Shown one piece after another: positions 40,001-50,005 of a DNA stretch of 64,000 nucleotides. The notes under the pieces are model-generated. The model was not told where the DNA came from, searched no databases, and saw only the letters and a list, made by a program, of their open reading frames with translations. Position numbers and translations under genes: made by a program. Each line of letters starts with the position of its first letter. Position 1 is the stretch's first letter. Origin of the DNA: an uncultured Roseicyclus sp. GTDB lineage: Bacteria; Pseudomonadota; Alphaproteobacteria; Rhodobacterales; Rhodobacteraceae. The stretch spans positions 124,001 through 188,000 of the forward strand of contig CANLEH010000002.1 of the NCBI GenBank assembly GCA_947489665.1, written 5' to 3'.

Positions 40001-42000
40001 GAATGGGTAACGATTTCATCGATGCTGGTGCGGGCGATGACCGTGTCCTCGGCGAGGACGGCGCAGATACAATCATTGCGGGCGATGGTGCCGACAGCAT
40101 CCTGGGCGGTGCGGGTGACGACAGCATTGATGCCGGGGATGGAGATGACACGATCGATGCCGGTGCCGGCAACGATACCGTTGAAGGCGGCGCAGGATAT
40201 GATGTGCTGATCTTCTCGAATGCCACGGGAGCGATCATCCTCGACTCCGAAAACGCATCGCAAAACGCCGGTGAAGCCCTCGGCAAAGTGATCACCGGAG
40301 TGGAAGAGATCACCGGGACCGCTTTTGGGGACAGCATCGCAGGTGCTGCTGACAACAACAACTTCAGCGGTGGCGATGGTAACGACACCCTGCTCGGCCG
40401 CGACGGCGATGATACGCTTTCGGGCGGCAACAACGACGACCTTCTCATTGGCGGTGCCGGGGCAGATGTGCTGAATGGCAACCTTGGGTTTGATACGGCC
40501 ACCTATGCCGATGCGACCGCGGGTGTGACAATTGACCTGGTCAACGGCCTGAACAATACCGGAGACGCGGCTGGCGACGTCTTTTCCTCGATCGAAGCCT
40601 TTGTTGGCTCTGCCTACAATGACAGCTTTTTAGGCACAGGCGGCGCAAACATGTTCACCGCGGGCGGTGGTGACGACACCATTGATGGCGGAGGTGGCGC
40701 AGACACCCTTGCGGGGGGAACCGGAAATGACAGCATCATTGGAGGAGTTGGCAACGACTCCTTGTTGGGCGCCGGAGGAGACGACATCTTTGTTGGCGGT
40801 TCTGGTGCGGACACGATGTCCGGTGGTGCGGGCATCGACACTGCAGACTTTTCGCTTTCGACCCGAGTGGTATTCGTCGATCTTGTGAATGCAAGCAGCA
40901 ATGCCGGTGAAGCCGTTGGCGATGTCTTCCTCAGCATAGAGAACATCGTTGGCGGCGCCTTGAACGACGTCCTTTATGGTAGTGGCGCGGCCAACCGTTT
41001 TGTTGGAAATGCGGGCAATGACATTTTAGATGGGCGCAGCGGCAACGACACACTGGAAGGTGGTATCGGCGATGACCGTTTGACCGGCGGCGCGGGCAAC
41101 GATCTGATTATGGTGGGCGATGGCGCTGACATTGCGTATGGCGGGTCGGGCCATGACACGCTGACCGGTGCCACTGGCAATGACACCCTTGTTGGCGGCG
41201 GCGATGCAGACCAGATCACGGGCGGCGTTGGCGAAGACCTTGTCTTTGGCGGGATCGGCAATGATGATATTCGGGGCGGCACCGAGAATGACGTCGTCTA
41301 TGGCCAAGGCGACAACGACGCGATTTACGGTGAGGAGGGTGACGACTTCCTCAATGCAGGTGCCGGAAACGATCAGGTGTTTGGAGGTCTCGGCGCAGAC
41401 CAGCTTTTCGGCAGTGGCGGCTCTGACACCCTTTTTGGCGGCGATGGCGCCGACACGATCAACGGCGGAGCTGCGAACGACACTTTGATGGGTGAGGAGG
41501 GGAACGACTCGCTGCAGGGTTCGCTCGGCAACGATCTGGTACAGGGTGGCGTGGGCAACGATACACTCAGCGGCGGCTTGGCCCGTGACACGCTTGAAGG
41601 TGGTGACGGCAACGATGCGCTGCGCGGCAATCAGGATGATGATGCGCTGTACGGTCAGGCCGGCGAGGACTTCCTGCAGGGCGGCGACGGCAACGACATC
41701 CTTGATGGCGGTGCGGATGCAGACCGGATCAGGGGCGAGAATGGCGATGATACCGTCTCGGGCGGCGAGGGCACGGATGTATTTGAGTTCCGAAACGGAT
41801 GGGGTAACGATCGGATTGAAGACTTCGCCAATGATGGATTGGAGAAACTCGATTTCCGGTTTGTCACGGGCGTGGACGATGTCAGCGATTTTGTTCTCAC
41901 GGATGTGGCGGACGGAACACTGGCGACGTTTGGTGCGGACTCCTTCCTGTTGGTTGGGATCGCAAGCACCGAAGTCGGAAATGACGACTTCATGTTCTAG
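37054..42000 (+). CDS. large RTX calcium-binding secreted protein
   Basis: A 1648-residue acidic protein. The start is ATG 37054 (MSITVVGSVATIDL); an open frame upstream to 36931 lacks coding character. Residues about 20-460 look like a right-handed beta-helix (repeats such as RDITLTNVETYGNDAHGLNI and RDITVNGITSDGNG). Residues about 465-1575 hold several dozen GGxGxDxL nonapeptides (calcium-binding RTX rolls), interrupted by six related ~50-residue units of the form 'DTASY..AT.......L.N...N.GDAAGDV...IE...GS.F.D...G'. The C-terminal 70 residues (DVFEFRNGWGNDRIEDF and on, ending DDFMF) resemble a type I secretion signal. No transporter is adjacent. Confidence 0.93.
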   Translation: MSITVVGSVATIDLTQADVDAGTSINDALQDLEAYLAANPGATSGQLNITESMTFSETLIGRDDVVLNINSGVTLTLDTAVARNAYDISNTSNSGLTGSGTFDVNDNAKYGVYGMAATDVQIGNVADTSVGADKLSIVGWQYGVAIESSETEAARDITISNLSVTDPGTTGVNFPILISHRPGLNGEWVRNVNLSDVLVDGGTLQPDGSREGGAHSVDNQYTADQITLQGVFGGSLTNVVSQNGGENGITVSFGSRDITLTNVETYGNDAHGLNIGGGVHALDVADTTNITQNMTVRGEFSGALGEANFIDGTRFWITDARGGLLQVGERLLDDATGLPILAADGSELTVLETYRTRDITVNGITSDGNGLNADLMRNDDGALTAFADVYIQQADRAFVSGTVSGEGRDDPLGGQAMHFGVFVTNSTYTLGDMTFPEYGSFHVPVGEFADTTLLNLGTLYSSVITGTSLGDTLDGTASGDTFVGNDGDDNFNGREGDDTIDGGLGNDTLTGQDGNDSIIGGEGTDTLSGLEGNDTLEGGAGADQIFGGLGDDVLDGGTENDQLTAGAGNDTLIGGAGEDNLAGEDGDDSLEGGADNDQLTGGDGSDTLNGDDGDDRLFGGVGIDTLRGGDGNDYLDGGSDGDAFFGGTGEDTVAYTNATAGVVVDLADSSRNTYVAAGDTFDGIEHIDGTDFADGLYGDAQGNTLSGFEGNDTLSGGRGDDELNGGVGHDLLIGGEGADTLNGNAGIDTASYETATNALTANLANAATNTGDAAGDVYQQVENLIGSAFDDILTGDHLANVIQGGSGGDVLNGGGGADSLSGGEGNDTLDGGAGADTLDGGDGFDAASFGSATSSFNLDLENAALNNGIAMGDVLISIEHLLGSSFADAFSGDAQNNLMESFGGDDTLRGRDGDDTLRSGADNDRVEGGAGNDVIDGGEGANVLEGGTGNDSITSGAGTDRVVAGDDDDSVSSGGGADTVEGGMGNDFIDAGAGDDRVLGEDGADTIIAGDGADSILGGAGDDSIDAGDGDDTIDAGAGNDTVEGGAGYDVLIFSNATGAIILDSENASQNAGEALGKVITGVEEITGTAFGDSIAGAADNNNFSGGDGNDTLLGRDGDDTLSGGNNDDLLIGGAGADVLNGNLGFDTATYADATAGVTIDLVNGLNNTGDAAGDVFSSIEAFVGSAYNDSFLGTGGANMFTAGGGDDTIDGGGGADTLAGGTGNDSIIGGVGNDSLLGAGGDDIFVGGSGADTMSGGAGIDTADFSLSTRVVFVDLVNASSNAGEAVGDVFLSIENIVGGALNDVLYGSGAANRFVGNAGNDILDGRSGNDTLEGGIGDDRLTGGAGNDLIMVGDGADIAYGGSGHDTLTGATGNDTLVGGGDADQITGGVGEDLVFGGIGNDDIRGGTENDVVYGQGDNDAIYGEEGDDFLNAGAGNDQVFGGLGADQLFGSGGSDTLFGGDGADTINGGAANDTLMGEEGNDSLQGSLGNDLVQGGVGNDTLSGGLARDTLEGGDGNDALRGNQDDDALYGQAGEDFLQGGDGNDILDGGADADRIRGENGDDTVSGGEGTDVFEFRNGWGNDRIEDFANDGLEKLDFRFVTGVDDVSDFVLTDVADGTLATFGADSFLLVGIASTEVGNDDFMF
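38490..41775 (+). repeat. coding tandem repeat array (RTX nonamers)
   Basis: The 27-base coding units for GGxGxDxLx are repeated along this stretch, grouped in blocks separated by six copies of a roughly 150-base spacer unit (starting near 39000, 39293, 39583, 40196, 40490 and 40832). The repeats are diverged at the DNA level, so the array is old and probably not prone to slippage over long distances. It is protein-coding and is not a CRISPR or satellite. Confidence 0.85.
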
Positions 42001-42196
42001 GGCAACCATTCCCAGAAATGGTACACCACGTGCTAAGCGAGTGATTACCAATCTATGCTTGTTTTCTTTGCCGCAAAGCCGGATTGAACTCGAGCAGCCC
42101 TACCGAAACCACGATTTGCCTGTTCGGACCCGAGCCATACTTGTGTCCGCAAGAGCCGGAACTCCGATCCCTCAGAGCTGTGGCGGAAATGGAGTC

Positions 42197-42352
42197 ATGA
42201 CAGATTTCGACATGTACCAATTCGACAGGGTTACAGACCATATCGACTGGCTTCATGGAATTGCAAATCTCGCCAAGGTGGGGGCGGCGGCCACAGCTTC
42301 AGCCCTTCCATCCCTGAGCTGCACAATGCTCGGGGCTAAATTCTTTAAGTGA
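42197..42352 (+). CDS. small ORF, first of a coupled trio
   Basis: A 51-residue frame (MTDFDMYQFDRVTDHIDWLH and on), with GGA/GGAG sequences before the ATG. Its TGA stop overlaps a GTG start (GTGA at 42349-42352) of the next frame. Not a recognised family. It may be a genuine small gene or the 5' piece of a frameshifted gene. Confidence 0.3.
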   Translation: MTDFDMYQFDRVTDHIDWLHGIANLAKVGAAATASALPSLSCTMLGAKFFK

Positions 42353-42525
42353 TCCACCGCTTGACGCCTGATTGCGCGAGGAATGCCGGGGCTTTTGCAA
42401 GTTCCGTGCAACTGGGCGGTGAGGTTGCAAAGATGTTAGCCCAAGCGAAACACACAGCAGGGTTCCTGCATGGAATGGCGGTCGATCACGTGAACAAGTT
42501 GGAAGCATATCTGGCGTGCAGATGA
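42349..42525 (+). CDS. small ORF, second of a coupled trio
   Basis: A 58-residue frame from GTG 42349 with a plausible helical composition (SSVQLGGEVAKMLAQAKH then AGFLHGMAVDHVNKLEAYLA). Its stop overlaps the next ATG (ATGA at 42522-42525). The segment WLHGIANLAKVGAAA of the preceding frame resembles FLHGMAVDHVNK here, so the pieces may be remnants of one longer gene. Not a recognised family. Confidence 0.3.
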   Translation: MIHRLTPDCARNAGAFASSVQLGGEVAKMLAQAKHTAGFLHGMAVDHVNKLEAYLACR

Positions 42526-42620
42526 TGACCTACGGAGAAAAGCACGACCGTTTCGACGCGCTTGAAACCAAACTTGTTGATGCCCAAAACCTAGTCGAGG
42601 CGTTACAGTTCGTTGTTTGA
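42522..42620 (+). CDS. small ORF, third of a coupled trio
   Basis: A 32-residue frame (KHDRFDALETKLVDAQNLVE in its middle) starting in the stop of the preceding frame. The sequence looks like an amphipathic helix. Too short for assignment; real only if the trio is real. Confidence 0.22.
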   Translation: MMTYGEKHDRFDALETKLVDAQNLVEALQFVV

Positions 42621-42874
42621 GATGCGATGCAACAGAGCGTGTCACAAGACGGCAGGCTGCGGCGCCGGAGCGACGCGGTTTTTGGCATCGCGAATGCACA
42701 TGAACGGTCCTCCGTGACTTTGCCGGACACATCCGCCTAGGCGCCTTTGTATGAATGCTTGCACGCGCAACCGAGCATGGTCTGGCCAATTCCTTGCCGA
42801 GATCATGCGCATTGTAGGCGCTCACCTGCTCAACACCGCACCATCTAGATTGGCATGAAGCGGCCAACCTGCAC
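42621..42874. other. non-coding or decayed stretch
   Basis: Frames on both strands are closed or of poor composition. No insertion-sequence ends, inverted repeats or RNA genes are seen. It lies between the small coupled ORFs and the 42875-43111 remnant and is consistent with a decayed mobile or island segment. Confidence 0.4.
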
Positions 42875-43111
42875 GTGTTGGACGCCTGGGGTGCGGGTGT
42901 GGCCGCTAAAGCTCGTAAAATCGGCTATGCCGAACGTTTCCCCAACCGGTCCACGATGCTCACCGAGACGCGCCACGAGCGTCCAAGCGACTTGCGGAAG
43001 GTCATCAACGGGCACAGCGACCTGATCTTCTACAGGTTCGCAGATGGTGCTGGGAGTATTTCCAGCTGCAAATTACTCGACCGAAGAGCCTTCCGCGCGG
43101 CGCGAATTTGA
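42875..43111 (+). pseudogene. unrecognised coding remnant
   Basis: A 78-residue frame from GTG, open upstream to about 42815. The part KARKIGYAERFPNRSTML then TETRHERPSDLRKVINGHSD and LIFYRFADG has the composition of real protein and a defined charge pattern, but it has no proper start, ribosome site or complete domain. I do not recognise it; it looks like a fragment of a larger gene. Confidence 0.3.
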
Positions 43112-43335
43112 CATTCACAAGACGGGCATAGCATCCACTAGCGTGAGCAACGCAATGTGTGATCCGGAGGCACAGCAAATTTGTATTGCGGGTGCTATTG
43201 GTTTTGGTGTCCCGCAATGTAATTGAACGGAAGCTGGAGTCTGCGTAACTTGCCGGTAAAGTTGTTGGTCACTTCGCTGGTCTAATAAGGTTCAGGTTCA
43301 GAAGTCTTTTTGTACAACTTCTCGTCCGAGAACTG

Positions 43336-43425
43336 TGGCGGAGAGACAGGGATTCGAACCCTGGGTGGGCTTGCACCCACAACGGTTTTCGAGACCGCCC
43401 CGTTCGACCACTCCGGCACCTCTCC
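43336..43425 (-). tRNA. tRNA-Ser (CGA anticodon)
   Basis: Read on the minus strand it folds as a long-variable-arm tRNA: acceptor GGAGAGG pairs with TCTCTCC, G discriminator and encoded CCA at 43338-43336, T-arm CAGGGTTCGAATCCCTG, and anticodon loop CTCGAAA giving CGA, which reads UCG serine codons. The variable arm GTGGGTGCAAGCCCAC is of the serine type. The 3' end faces the gene-poor region at 42.0-43.3 kb, a usual side for integrated elements. Confidence 0.96.
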
Positions 43426-43600
43426 GCGGATAGGGTTGTCGCCCGTGGGCGGCGGGATAGCGGCAAGCGTTCCGCCGCGCAAGAGCCATCTGGGTGAAAA
43501 CCGATTTGACCTTGTGGTCTTTTCCGTCAGGATCGCCAAAACGCAAAGGCAGCGTCTGACCGACATTGCCGTGACGCCAGTAAACTGCACCGGAGAGTCC

Positions 43601-44470
43601 ATGATCCGCGCTACCTGTCTTGCTCTGAGCCTTTTGGTTCCCGCCTTCGGGGCCGATGCCCAGATCCAACCCGCATCTTCGGTTCCCGGAAGCATCTTCG
43701 CCGTAGAAGAACCCGAGCTTTTCGCGATGTTCGAGGCGATGGGGATGTATGAAATGCTCCCGATCATGGCCGAAGAACACGTGATGGGGGCTGAGGCGAT
43801 GCAGGCCGGTCTGTTCCCCGGGCGCGGCGGGGAGGCCTGGCAACAAAGGATCGCCTCCATTCACAGCCCTGAACGTTTGGTAACCCTGTTTGAGGCAAAT
43901 TTTCCCTCCAGCGACGTCAGCGCTGAGACAATCCGCGCCGTCACCGACTTCATGCAATCCGACGCCGGCCAACGCCTTATCCAGGGCGAGATTGCCGCCC
44001 GCCGTGCCTTTCTGGAAGAGGATGCGATCGCGAACGGAAACGCCGCACTGCTTCTGGCGATGGAAACGGGGGATGCCCGGTTGGAGAGCTTGCGCGCCTT
44101 CAACGAGGTCAACGACCTGATCAATCGCAATGTCTCGGGCGCTTTGAACGCCCGCTTCTCCCTGTTCCGTGGGCTGGCCGATGGCGGCGCGTTTGAAGAC
44201 GATATGGGCGAAGATCTGATGATCGACGATGTCCTGGCCCATGAGCCTCAGATCCGTGAGGCCACGGTTGAATGGTTGTTCTCGTTCCAGGCGACGGCCT
44301 ATGCAGATGTCGAGAACAGTGATCTTGAGGCCTATGTTGCCCATTCAGAAAGCGAGGCAGGTCAAGAAATCATCGCGGCCTTGTTCATCGCTTTCGACAA
44401 CCTTCTGGGAACCCTGAATTACGATGTCGGATATGCCGCCGCGCCATATATAGGCGGCGAAGATCTCTGA
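43601..44470 (+). CDS. secreted DUF2059-like protein
   Basis: A 289-residue protein with a signal peptide (IRATCLALSLLVPAFGADAQ). The mature part is helical: ELFAMFEAMGMYEMLPIMAE, then VTDFMQSDAGQRLIQGEIAA and LEAYVAHSESEAGQEIIAAL. The 'helix with YxxFxxSxAGQ' pattern, found twice, is like the DUF2059 family of periplasmic proteins. The start at 43601 is 176 bases from the tRNA gene and is the only one giving a signal peptide. Function unknown. Confidence 0.7.
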   Translation: MIRATCLALSLLVPAFGADAQIQPASSVPGSIFAVEEPELFAMFEAMGMYEMLPIMAEEHVMGAEAMQAGLFPGRGGEAWQQRIASIHSPERLVTLFEANFPSSDVSAETIRAVTDFMQSDAGQRLIQGEIAARRAFLEEDAIANGNAALLLAMETGDARLESLRAFNEVNDLINRNVSGALNARFSLFRGLADGGAFEDDMGEDLMIDDVLAHEPQIREATVEWLFSFQATAYADVENSDLEAYVAHSESEAGQEIIAALFIAFDNLLGTLNYDVGYAAAPYIGGEDL

Positions 44471-44666
44471 CATTTGCGCGCGTCGTTTCGGGTTGACATA
44501 TTCCCACACCTCCAGCAGATAGCGGCTTCTGCGCGTGCCCGGATTCTCCGGCGTGTGCGGATATGGTAATGAACGCTCCGACCGGGGCGCGCTGTCCGAG
44601 GCGGGGAAACCCGAAAACACTGCGAACGCGCAGGGCCACACGACGCGGGTAATGAAGGATAGACAC
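44471..44666 (+). promoter_or_regulatory. rplU promoter and leader region
   Basis: A TTGACA hexamer at 44493-44498 is a good -35 candidate, but no strong -10 hexamer is at the right distance. The G+C-rich leader (about 44555-44660) contains stems such as GCGGGG-AAA-CCCG near 44601, so RNA-level autoregulation by ribosomal protein, as for other r-protein operons, is possible. This is inference; I do not recognise a named leader motif. Confidence 0.3.
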
Positions 44667-45362
44667 ATGTTCGCTGTCATGAAGACAGGCGGCAAGCAGT
44701 ACAAAGTTCAGGCGGGTGATAAACTTCGCGTGGAAAAGCTTGCAGCAGAGGCCGGTGAAACGGTCCAGTTCAACGAAATTCTGATGCTGGGTGGCGATAG
44801 CGCTACGGTCGGCGCACCGCTTGTGGAAGGTGCCGCTGTTCAGGCCACGGTTGTGGACCAGATCAAGGGCGAGAAGCTCATCCACTTCGTCAAGCGCCGT
44901 CGCAAGCATTCGTCGAAGCGTAAAAAGGGGCATCGCCAGCAACTGACGCTGATCGAAATCACCGAAGTCCTTGCCAAGGGTGGTGACAAGACAGGTGTGA
45001 AGGCGGCTGTTGGCGCAGGCTCCGTCGCAGGTGTGGCTGTTGCCGCCGCTGCGGCAAAGCCCGCGAAGAAAGCCAAGGCAGACGCGCCCAAGGCTGAGGC
45101 CCCCAAGGCCGAAAAGCCCAAGGCCAAAAAGGCCGAGGCCGCTCCGGCGCCCGCCGCTGCTGGCGCAGATGACCTCAAGCAATTGTCCGGTGTTGGACCC
45201 GCGCTTGAGAAGAAACTGCACGAAGCTGGTGTGACCACTTTCGCTCAGATCGCCGCCTGGGGCGCCGATGACATCGCGGCGATGGACGAGAAGCTTTCGT
45301 TCAAGGGTCGGATCGAGCGTGAAGGCTGGGTCGATCAAGCCAAGAAAATCGTCGAAGGCTAA
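44667..45362 (+). CDS. rplU: 50S ribosomal protein L21 with C-terminal HhH extension
   Basis: A 231-residue protein. Residues 1-103 are standard L21 (MFAVMKTGGKQYKVQAGDKL and HFVKRRRKHSSKRKKGHRQQ). Residues about 112-167 are an Ala/Lys/Pro linker with repeats of PKAE/KPKA type, and 168-231 form a helix-hairpin-helix-like domain (LKQLSGVGPALEKKLHEAGV). L21 is normally about 103 residues, so more than half the protein is extra. Similar extensions are found in other Rhodobacteraceae. It is followed at 12 bases by rpmA. Confidence 0.94.
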   Translation: MFAVMKTGGKQYKVQAGDKLRVEKLAAEAGETVQFNEILMLGGDSATVGAPLVEGAAVQATVVDQIKGEKLIHFVKRRRKHSSKRKKGHRQQLTLIEITEVLAKGGDKTGVKAAVGAGSVAGVAVAAAAAKPAKKAKADAPKAEAPKAEKPKAKKAEAAPAPAAAGADDLKQLSGVGPALEKKLHEAGVTTFAQIAAWGADDIAAMDEKLSFKGRIEREGWVDQAKKIVEG

Positions 45363-45374
45363 GGAGACAAACAC

Positions 45375-45644
45375 ATGGCACATAAAAAAGCAGGTGGTAG
45401 CTCCCGGAACGGCCGCGACTCCGCTGGTCGCCGTTTGGGCATCAAGAAGTTTGGTGGCGAAGCCGTCATCCCGGGCAACATCATCGCGCGTCAGCGCGGC
45501 AACAAGTGGTGGCCGGGTGAAGGCGTCGGCGAAGGCAAAGATCACACGATCTTCGCAACCGTCGAAGGCAACGTGACCTTCCGCAAAGGCTTCAAAGGCC
45601 GCACCTTCATTTCCGTACTCCCAGCCGCAGAGGCTGCCGAGTAA
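45375..45644 (+). CDS. rpmA: 50S ribosomal protein L27
   Basis: An 89-residue protein beginning [20 protein letters not shown], the conserved N-terminus that reaches towards the peptidyl transferase centre; no N-terminal extension needing cleavage is present. [20 protein letters not shown] is also family-typical. A terminator follows the gene. Confidence 0.97.
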   Translation: MAHKKAGGSSRNGRDSAGRRLGIKKFGGEAVIPGNIIARQRGNKWWPGEGVGEGKDHTIFATVEGNVTFRKGFKGRTFISVLPAAEAAE

Positions 45645-45671
45645 CCACCCGTCCCAAGGGTAATATTTCAG

Positions 45672-45695
45672 GGGGCCGGTGGAAACGCCGGCCCC
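45672..45695 (+). terminator. terminator of rplU-rpmA
   Basis: GGGGCCGG (45672-45679) pairs perfectly with CCGGCCCC (45688-45695) around an eight-base loop, with TTCGCATTT after it, 27 bases past the rpmA stop. Confidence 0.75.
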
Positions 45696-45800
45696 TTCGC
45701 ATTTCTGTAACTGCTCTTGTGCAAAAGGGCCGCGATGCCCACCTGTGAAGGCGGGGATGAGAGGCCAACAAGAGCAATCGGTTCGGAGGAGGACCGAGAT

Positions 45801-46364
45801 ATGAAACAGGAAACGATCCTGCGTACGGCCCCCAACATGGAGGCCGCTCACATGCAGATCCAGACACCGCGCATGGTATTGCGCCCGATGCGCGCGTCCG
45901 ATTCCGGGCTGATCGCGCTTTATCATGCTGACAAGCGTGTGGCCGAGATGACGACATCGATACCCCATCCATTGCCACCGGGCGCGACAGAAAGCTTCAT
46001 GGGCAAGTTCCTGCGCGACGATGTGGAGCATACGGCCTGGGTCATGGATGCCAGCAGCTTTGGCGGGGCCGAGGTTCTAGGGATCATCTCGCTCGATCAG
46101 ATGGATCGCGGCCAGTCAGAAATCGGCTACTGGGTCGCGCCCGCGATGTGGAACACCGGCTTCGCATCTGAAGCCGTTCATGCCTTGGTTGACGCAAACC
46201 CACTGAAGAACAAGACGATCTTCGGCTCGGTCTTTCAGGACAATCCAAGTTCGGCCCGGGTCCTGACGAACGCAGGTTTCGACTATCTGGGCGATGCCGA
46301 AGCATTTTCGGTCGCGCGTGCAGCGAAAGTTGCGACGTGGACTTACCTCAAGCGATTGGGGTAG
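45801..46364 (+). CDS. GNAT-family N-acetyltransferase
   Basis: A 187-residue acetyltransferase of the RimJ/RimL type. The start ATG 45801 has GGAGGAGGA 8-16 bases before it. MQIQTPRMVLRPMRASDSG opens the fold; the acetyl-CoA site is in GYWVAPAMWNTGFASEAVHA, and DNPSSARVLTNAGFDYLG is the typical C-terminal segment. Position between rpmA and obgE is common in this family, so its substrate may be a ribosomal or translation-linked protein; this is inference. Confidence 0.88.
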   Translation: MKQETILRTAPNMEAAHMQIQTPRMVLRPMRASDSGLIALYHADKRVAEMTTSIPHPLPPGATESFMGKFLRDDVEHTAWVMDASSFGGAEVLGIISLDQMDRGQSEIGYWVAPAMWNTGFASEAVHALVDANPLKNKTIFGSVFQDNPSSARVLTNAGFDYLGDAEAFSVARAAKVATWTYLKRLG

Positions 46365-48592
<2,228 letters not shown>

Positions 48593-48649
48593 CCCCTTCC
48601 GCTTCGCGCAAAACACCCTATTCTGCCCGCCGACCCTGGAGGCAATGCC

Positions 48650-49918
48650 ATGAAAGACCTGATAGACAATATCCCCGCCCTGATGGCTGATATTGGGGCC
48701 CGCGCGAAAGCCGCATCGGCCGAGCTTGCCTTTGCACCAGCCGAAGCGAAGGCCGCGGCCCTCAATGCCGCAGCGGATGCCGTGTGGGCGCGTCGCAGTG
48801 AGATCATCGCGGCAAATGCACAGGATATGGACTACGGGCGCGAAAAGGGCCTTTCGGCGGCCATGCTCGACCGGCTGATGCTGGACGAGGCCCGGATTGA
48901 AGCGATTGTTGTGGGTCTGCGGGCCGTCGCCGGCCAGGATGATCCGGTTGGACGGGTCATGACCGAATGGGACCGTCCCACGGGGCTCCACATTAAAAGG
49001 GTACGCACGCCCCTAGGCGTGATCGGGGTGATTTACGAAAGTCGCCCCAACGTGACGGCGGATGCGGGCGCGCTGTGTCTGAAATCCGGCAATGCTGTCA
49101 TTCTGCGGGGCGGGTCTGAAAGCTTCCACTCCTCGGCCCTGCTGGTCGAATGCCTCAAAGACGGGCTGCGCGCAGCCTCGCTGCCCGAAGACGCCGTCCA
49201 ACGTGTGCCGACACGCGATCGCACCGCCGTCAGTGAAATGCTGACGATGACCGACACCATCGACGTGATCGTTCCGCGCGGCGGCAAGGGCTTGGTGGGC
49301 CTCGTCCAGCGTGAAGCGCGGGTTCCCGTCTTTGCCCATTTGGAGGGGATCTGCCACATCTACCTTGACGCATCAGCCGACCCGGAAAAAGCGCTGAAGG
49401 TTGTGTTGAACGCGAAAACGCGCCGTACCGGGATTTGTGGCTCAGCCGAATGCGTTCTGATCCACCGCGATATTGCAGACACGATTGGCCAGGGCGTTGT
49501 GCGCGCCCTGCTGGATGCGGATGTGGATGTGCGTGGGGATGCCGAGGTTCAAAAAATTGGCGGGGTAAGTGCTGCCGCAGACGACGATTGGGGCCGTGAA
49601 TTCCTGGATATGATCATCGCAGCGCGTGTCGTTGACGATGTGGACGGCGCAATTGCGCACATCCGCCAATTTGGATCAAACCATACAGATTGCATCATCG
49701 CTGAGGATGACGGGGTTGCCGATCGCTTCTTCCAACGGCTCGACAGCGCCATTTTGATGCGCAACGCCTCCACGCAATTTGCGGATGGGGGGGAGTTCGG
49801 GATGGGCGCCGAGATCGGGATTGCCACAGGCAAGATGCACGCGCGCGGGCCGGTTGGGGCTGAACAACTGACCTCGTTCAAATATCTTGTGACTGGGGAC
49901 GGCACTATTCGCAGTTAA
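48650..49918 (+). CDS. proA: gamma-glutamyl phosphate reductase
   Basis: A 422-residue enzyme for the second step of proline synthesis. Blocks include [37 protein letters not shown] and [11 protein letters not shown]. The catalytic residue is Cys263 in [15 protein letters not shown]. The C-terminal [16 protein letters not shown] is typical. It is the last gene of obgE-proB-proA. Confidence 0.96.
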   Translation: MKDLIDNIPALMADIGARAKAASAELAFAPAEAKAAALNAAADAVWARRSEIIAANAQDMDYGREKGLSAAMLDRLMLDEARIEAIVVGLRAVAGQDDPVGRVMTEWDRPTGLHIKRVRTPLGVIGVIYESRPNVTADAGALCLKSGNAVILRGGSESFHSSALLVECLKDGLRAASLPEDAVQRVPTRDRTAVSEMLTMTDTIDVIVPRGGKGLVGLVQREARVPVFAHLEGICHIYLDASADPEKALKVVLNAKTRRTGICGSAECVLIHRDIADTIGQGVVRALLDADVDVRGDAEVQKIGGVSAAADDDWGREFLDMIIAARVVDDVDGAIAHIRQFGSNHTDCIIAEDDGVADRFFQRLDSAILMRNASTQFADGGEFGMGAEIGIATGKMHARGPVGAEQLTSFKYLVTGDGTIRS

Positions 49919-49941
49919 GGTCATATGCGTGGGGCAGACGT

Positions 49942-49993
49942 GCGAGGGGCCAGCCCCTCGCGCTCCCCGAGGTATTTTTGAAACAAGGAAGAA
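49942..49993 (+). repeat. intergenic hairpin element, copy C
   Basis: Stem GCGAGGGGC-CA-GCCCCTCGC (49942-49961) followed by CTCCCCGAGGTATTTTTGAA then ACAAGGAAGAAGG. It occupies most of the 87-base gap between proA and metC and ends 12 bases before the metC start, so it includes the metC ribosome site (AAGGAAGAAGG). Confidence 0.8.
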
Positions 49994-50005
49994 GGGCGGC
50001 GCAGA

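Noticed and set aside
38490-41775. Repeat array considered as CRISPR or satellite DNA
   Set aside because: The period is 27 bases without spacers and translates throughout as GGxGxDxL nonapeptides.
42436-42867. 143-codon minus-strand frame as a transposase remnant
   Set aside because: No DDE or HTH motif and no flanking inverted repeats; composition is shadow-like.
42178-43342. CTGTGGCGGA direct repeat as attL/attR of an island
   Set aside because: Only 10 bases match the tRNA-Ser 3' end; integration sites usually repeat much more, and chance matches are likely.
49919-50005. SAM-II riboswitch before metC
   Set aside because: The gap is filled by the dispersed hairpin element and lacks the pseudoknot sequences of SAM-II; metA has only 32 bases upstream.
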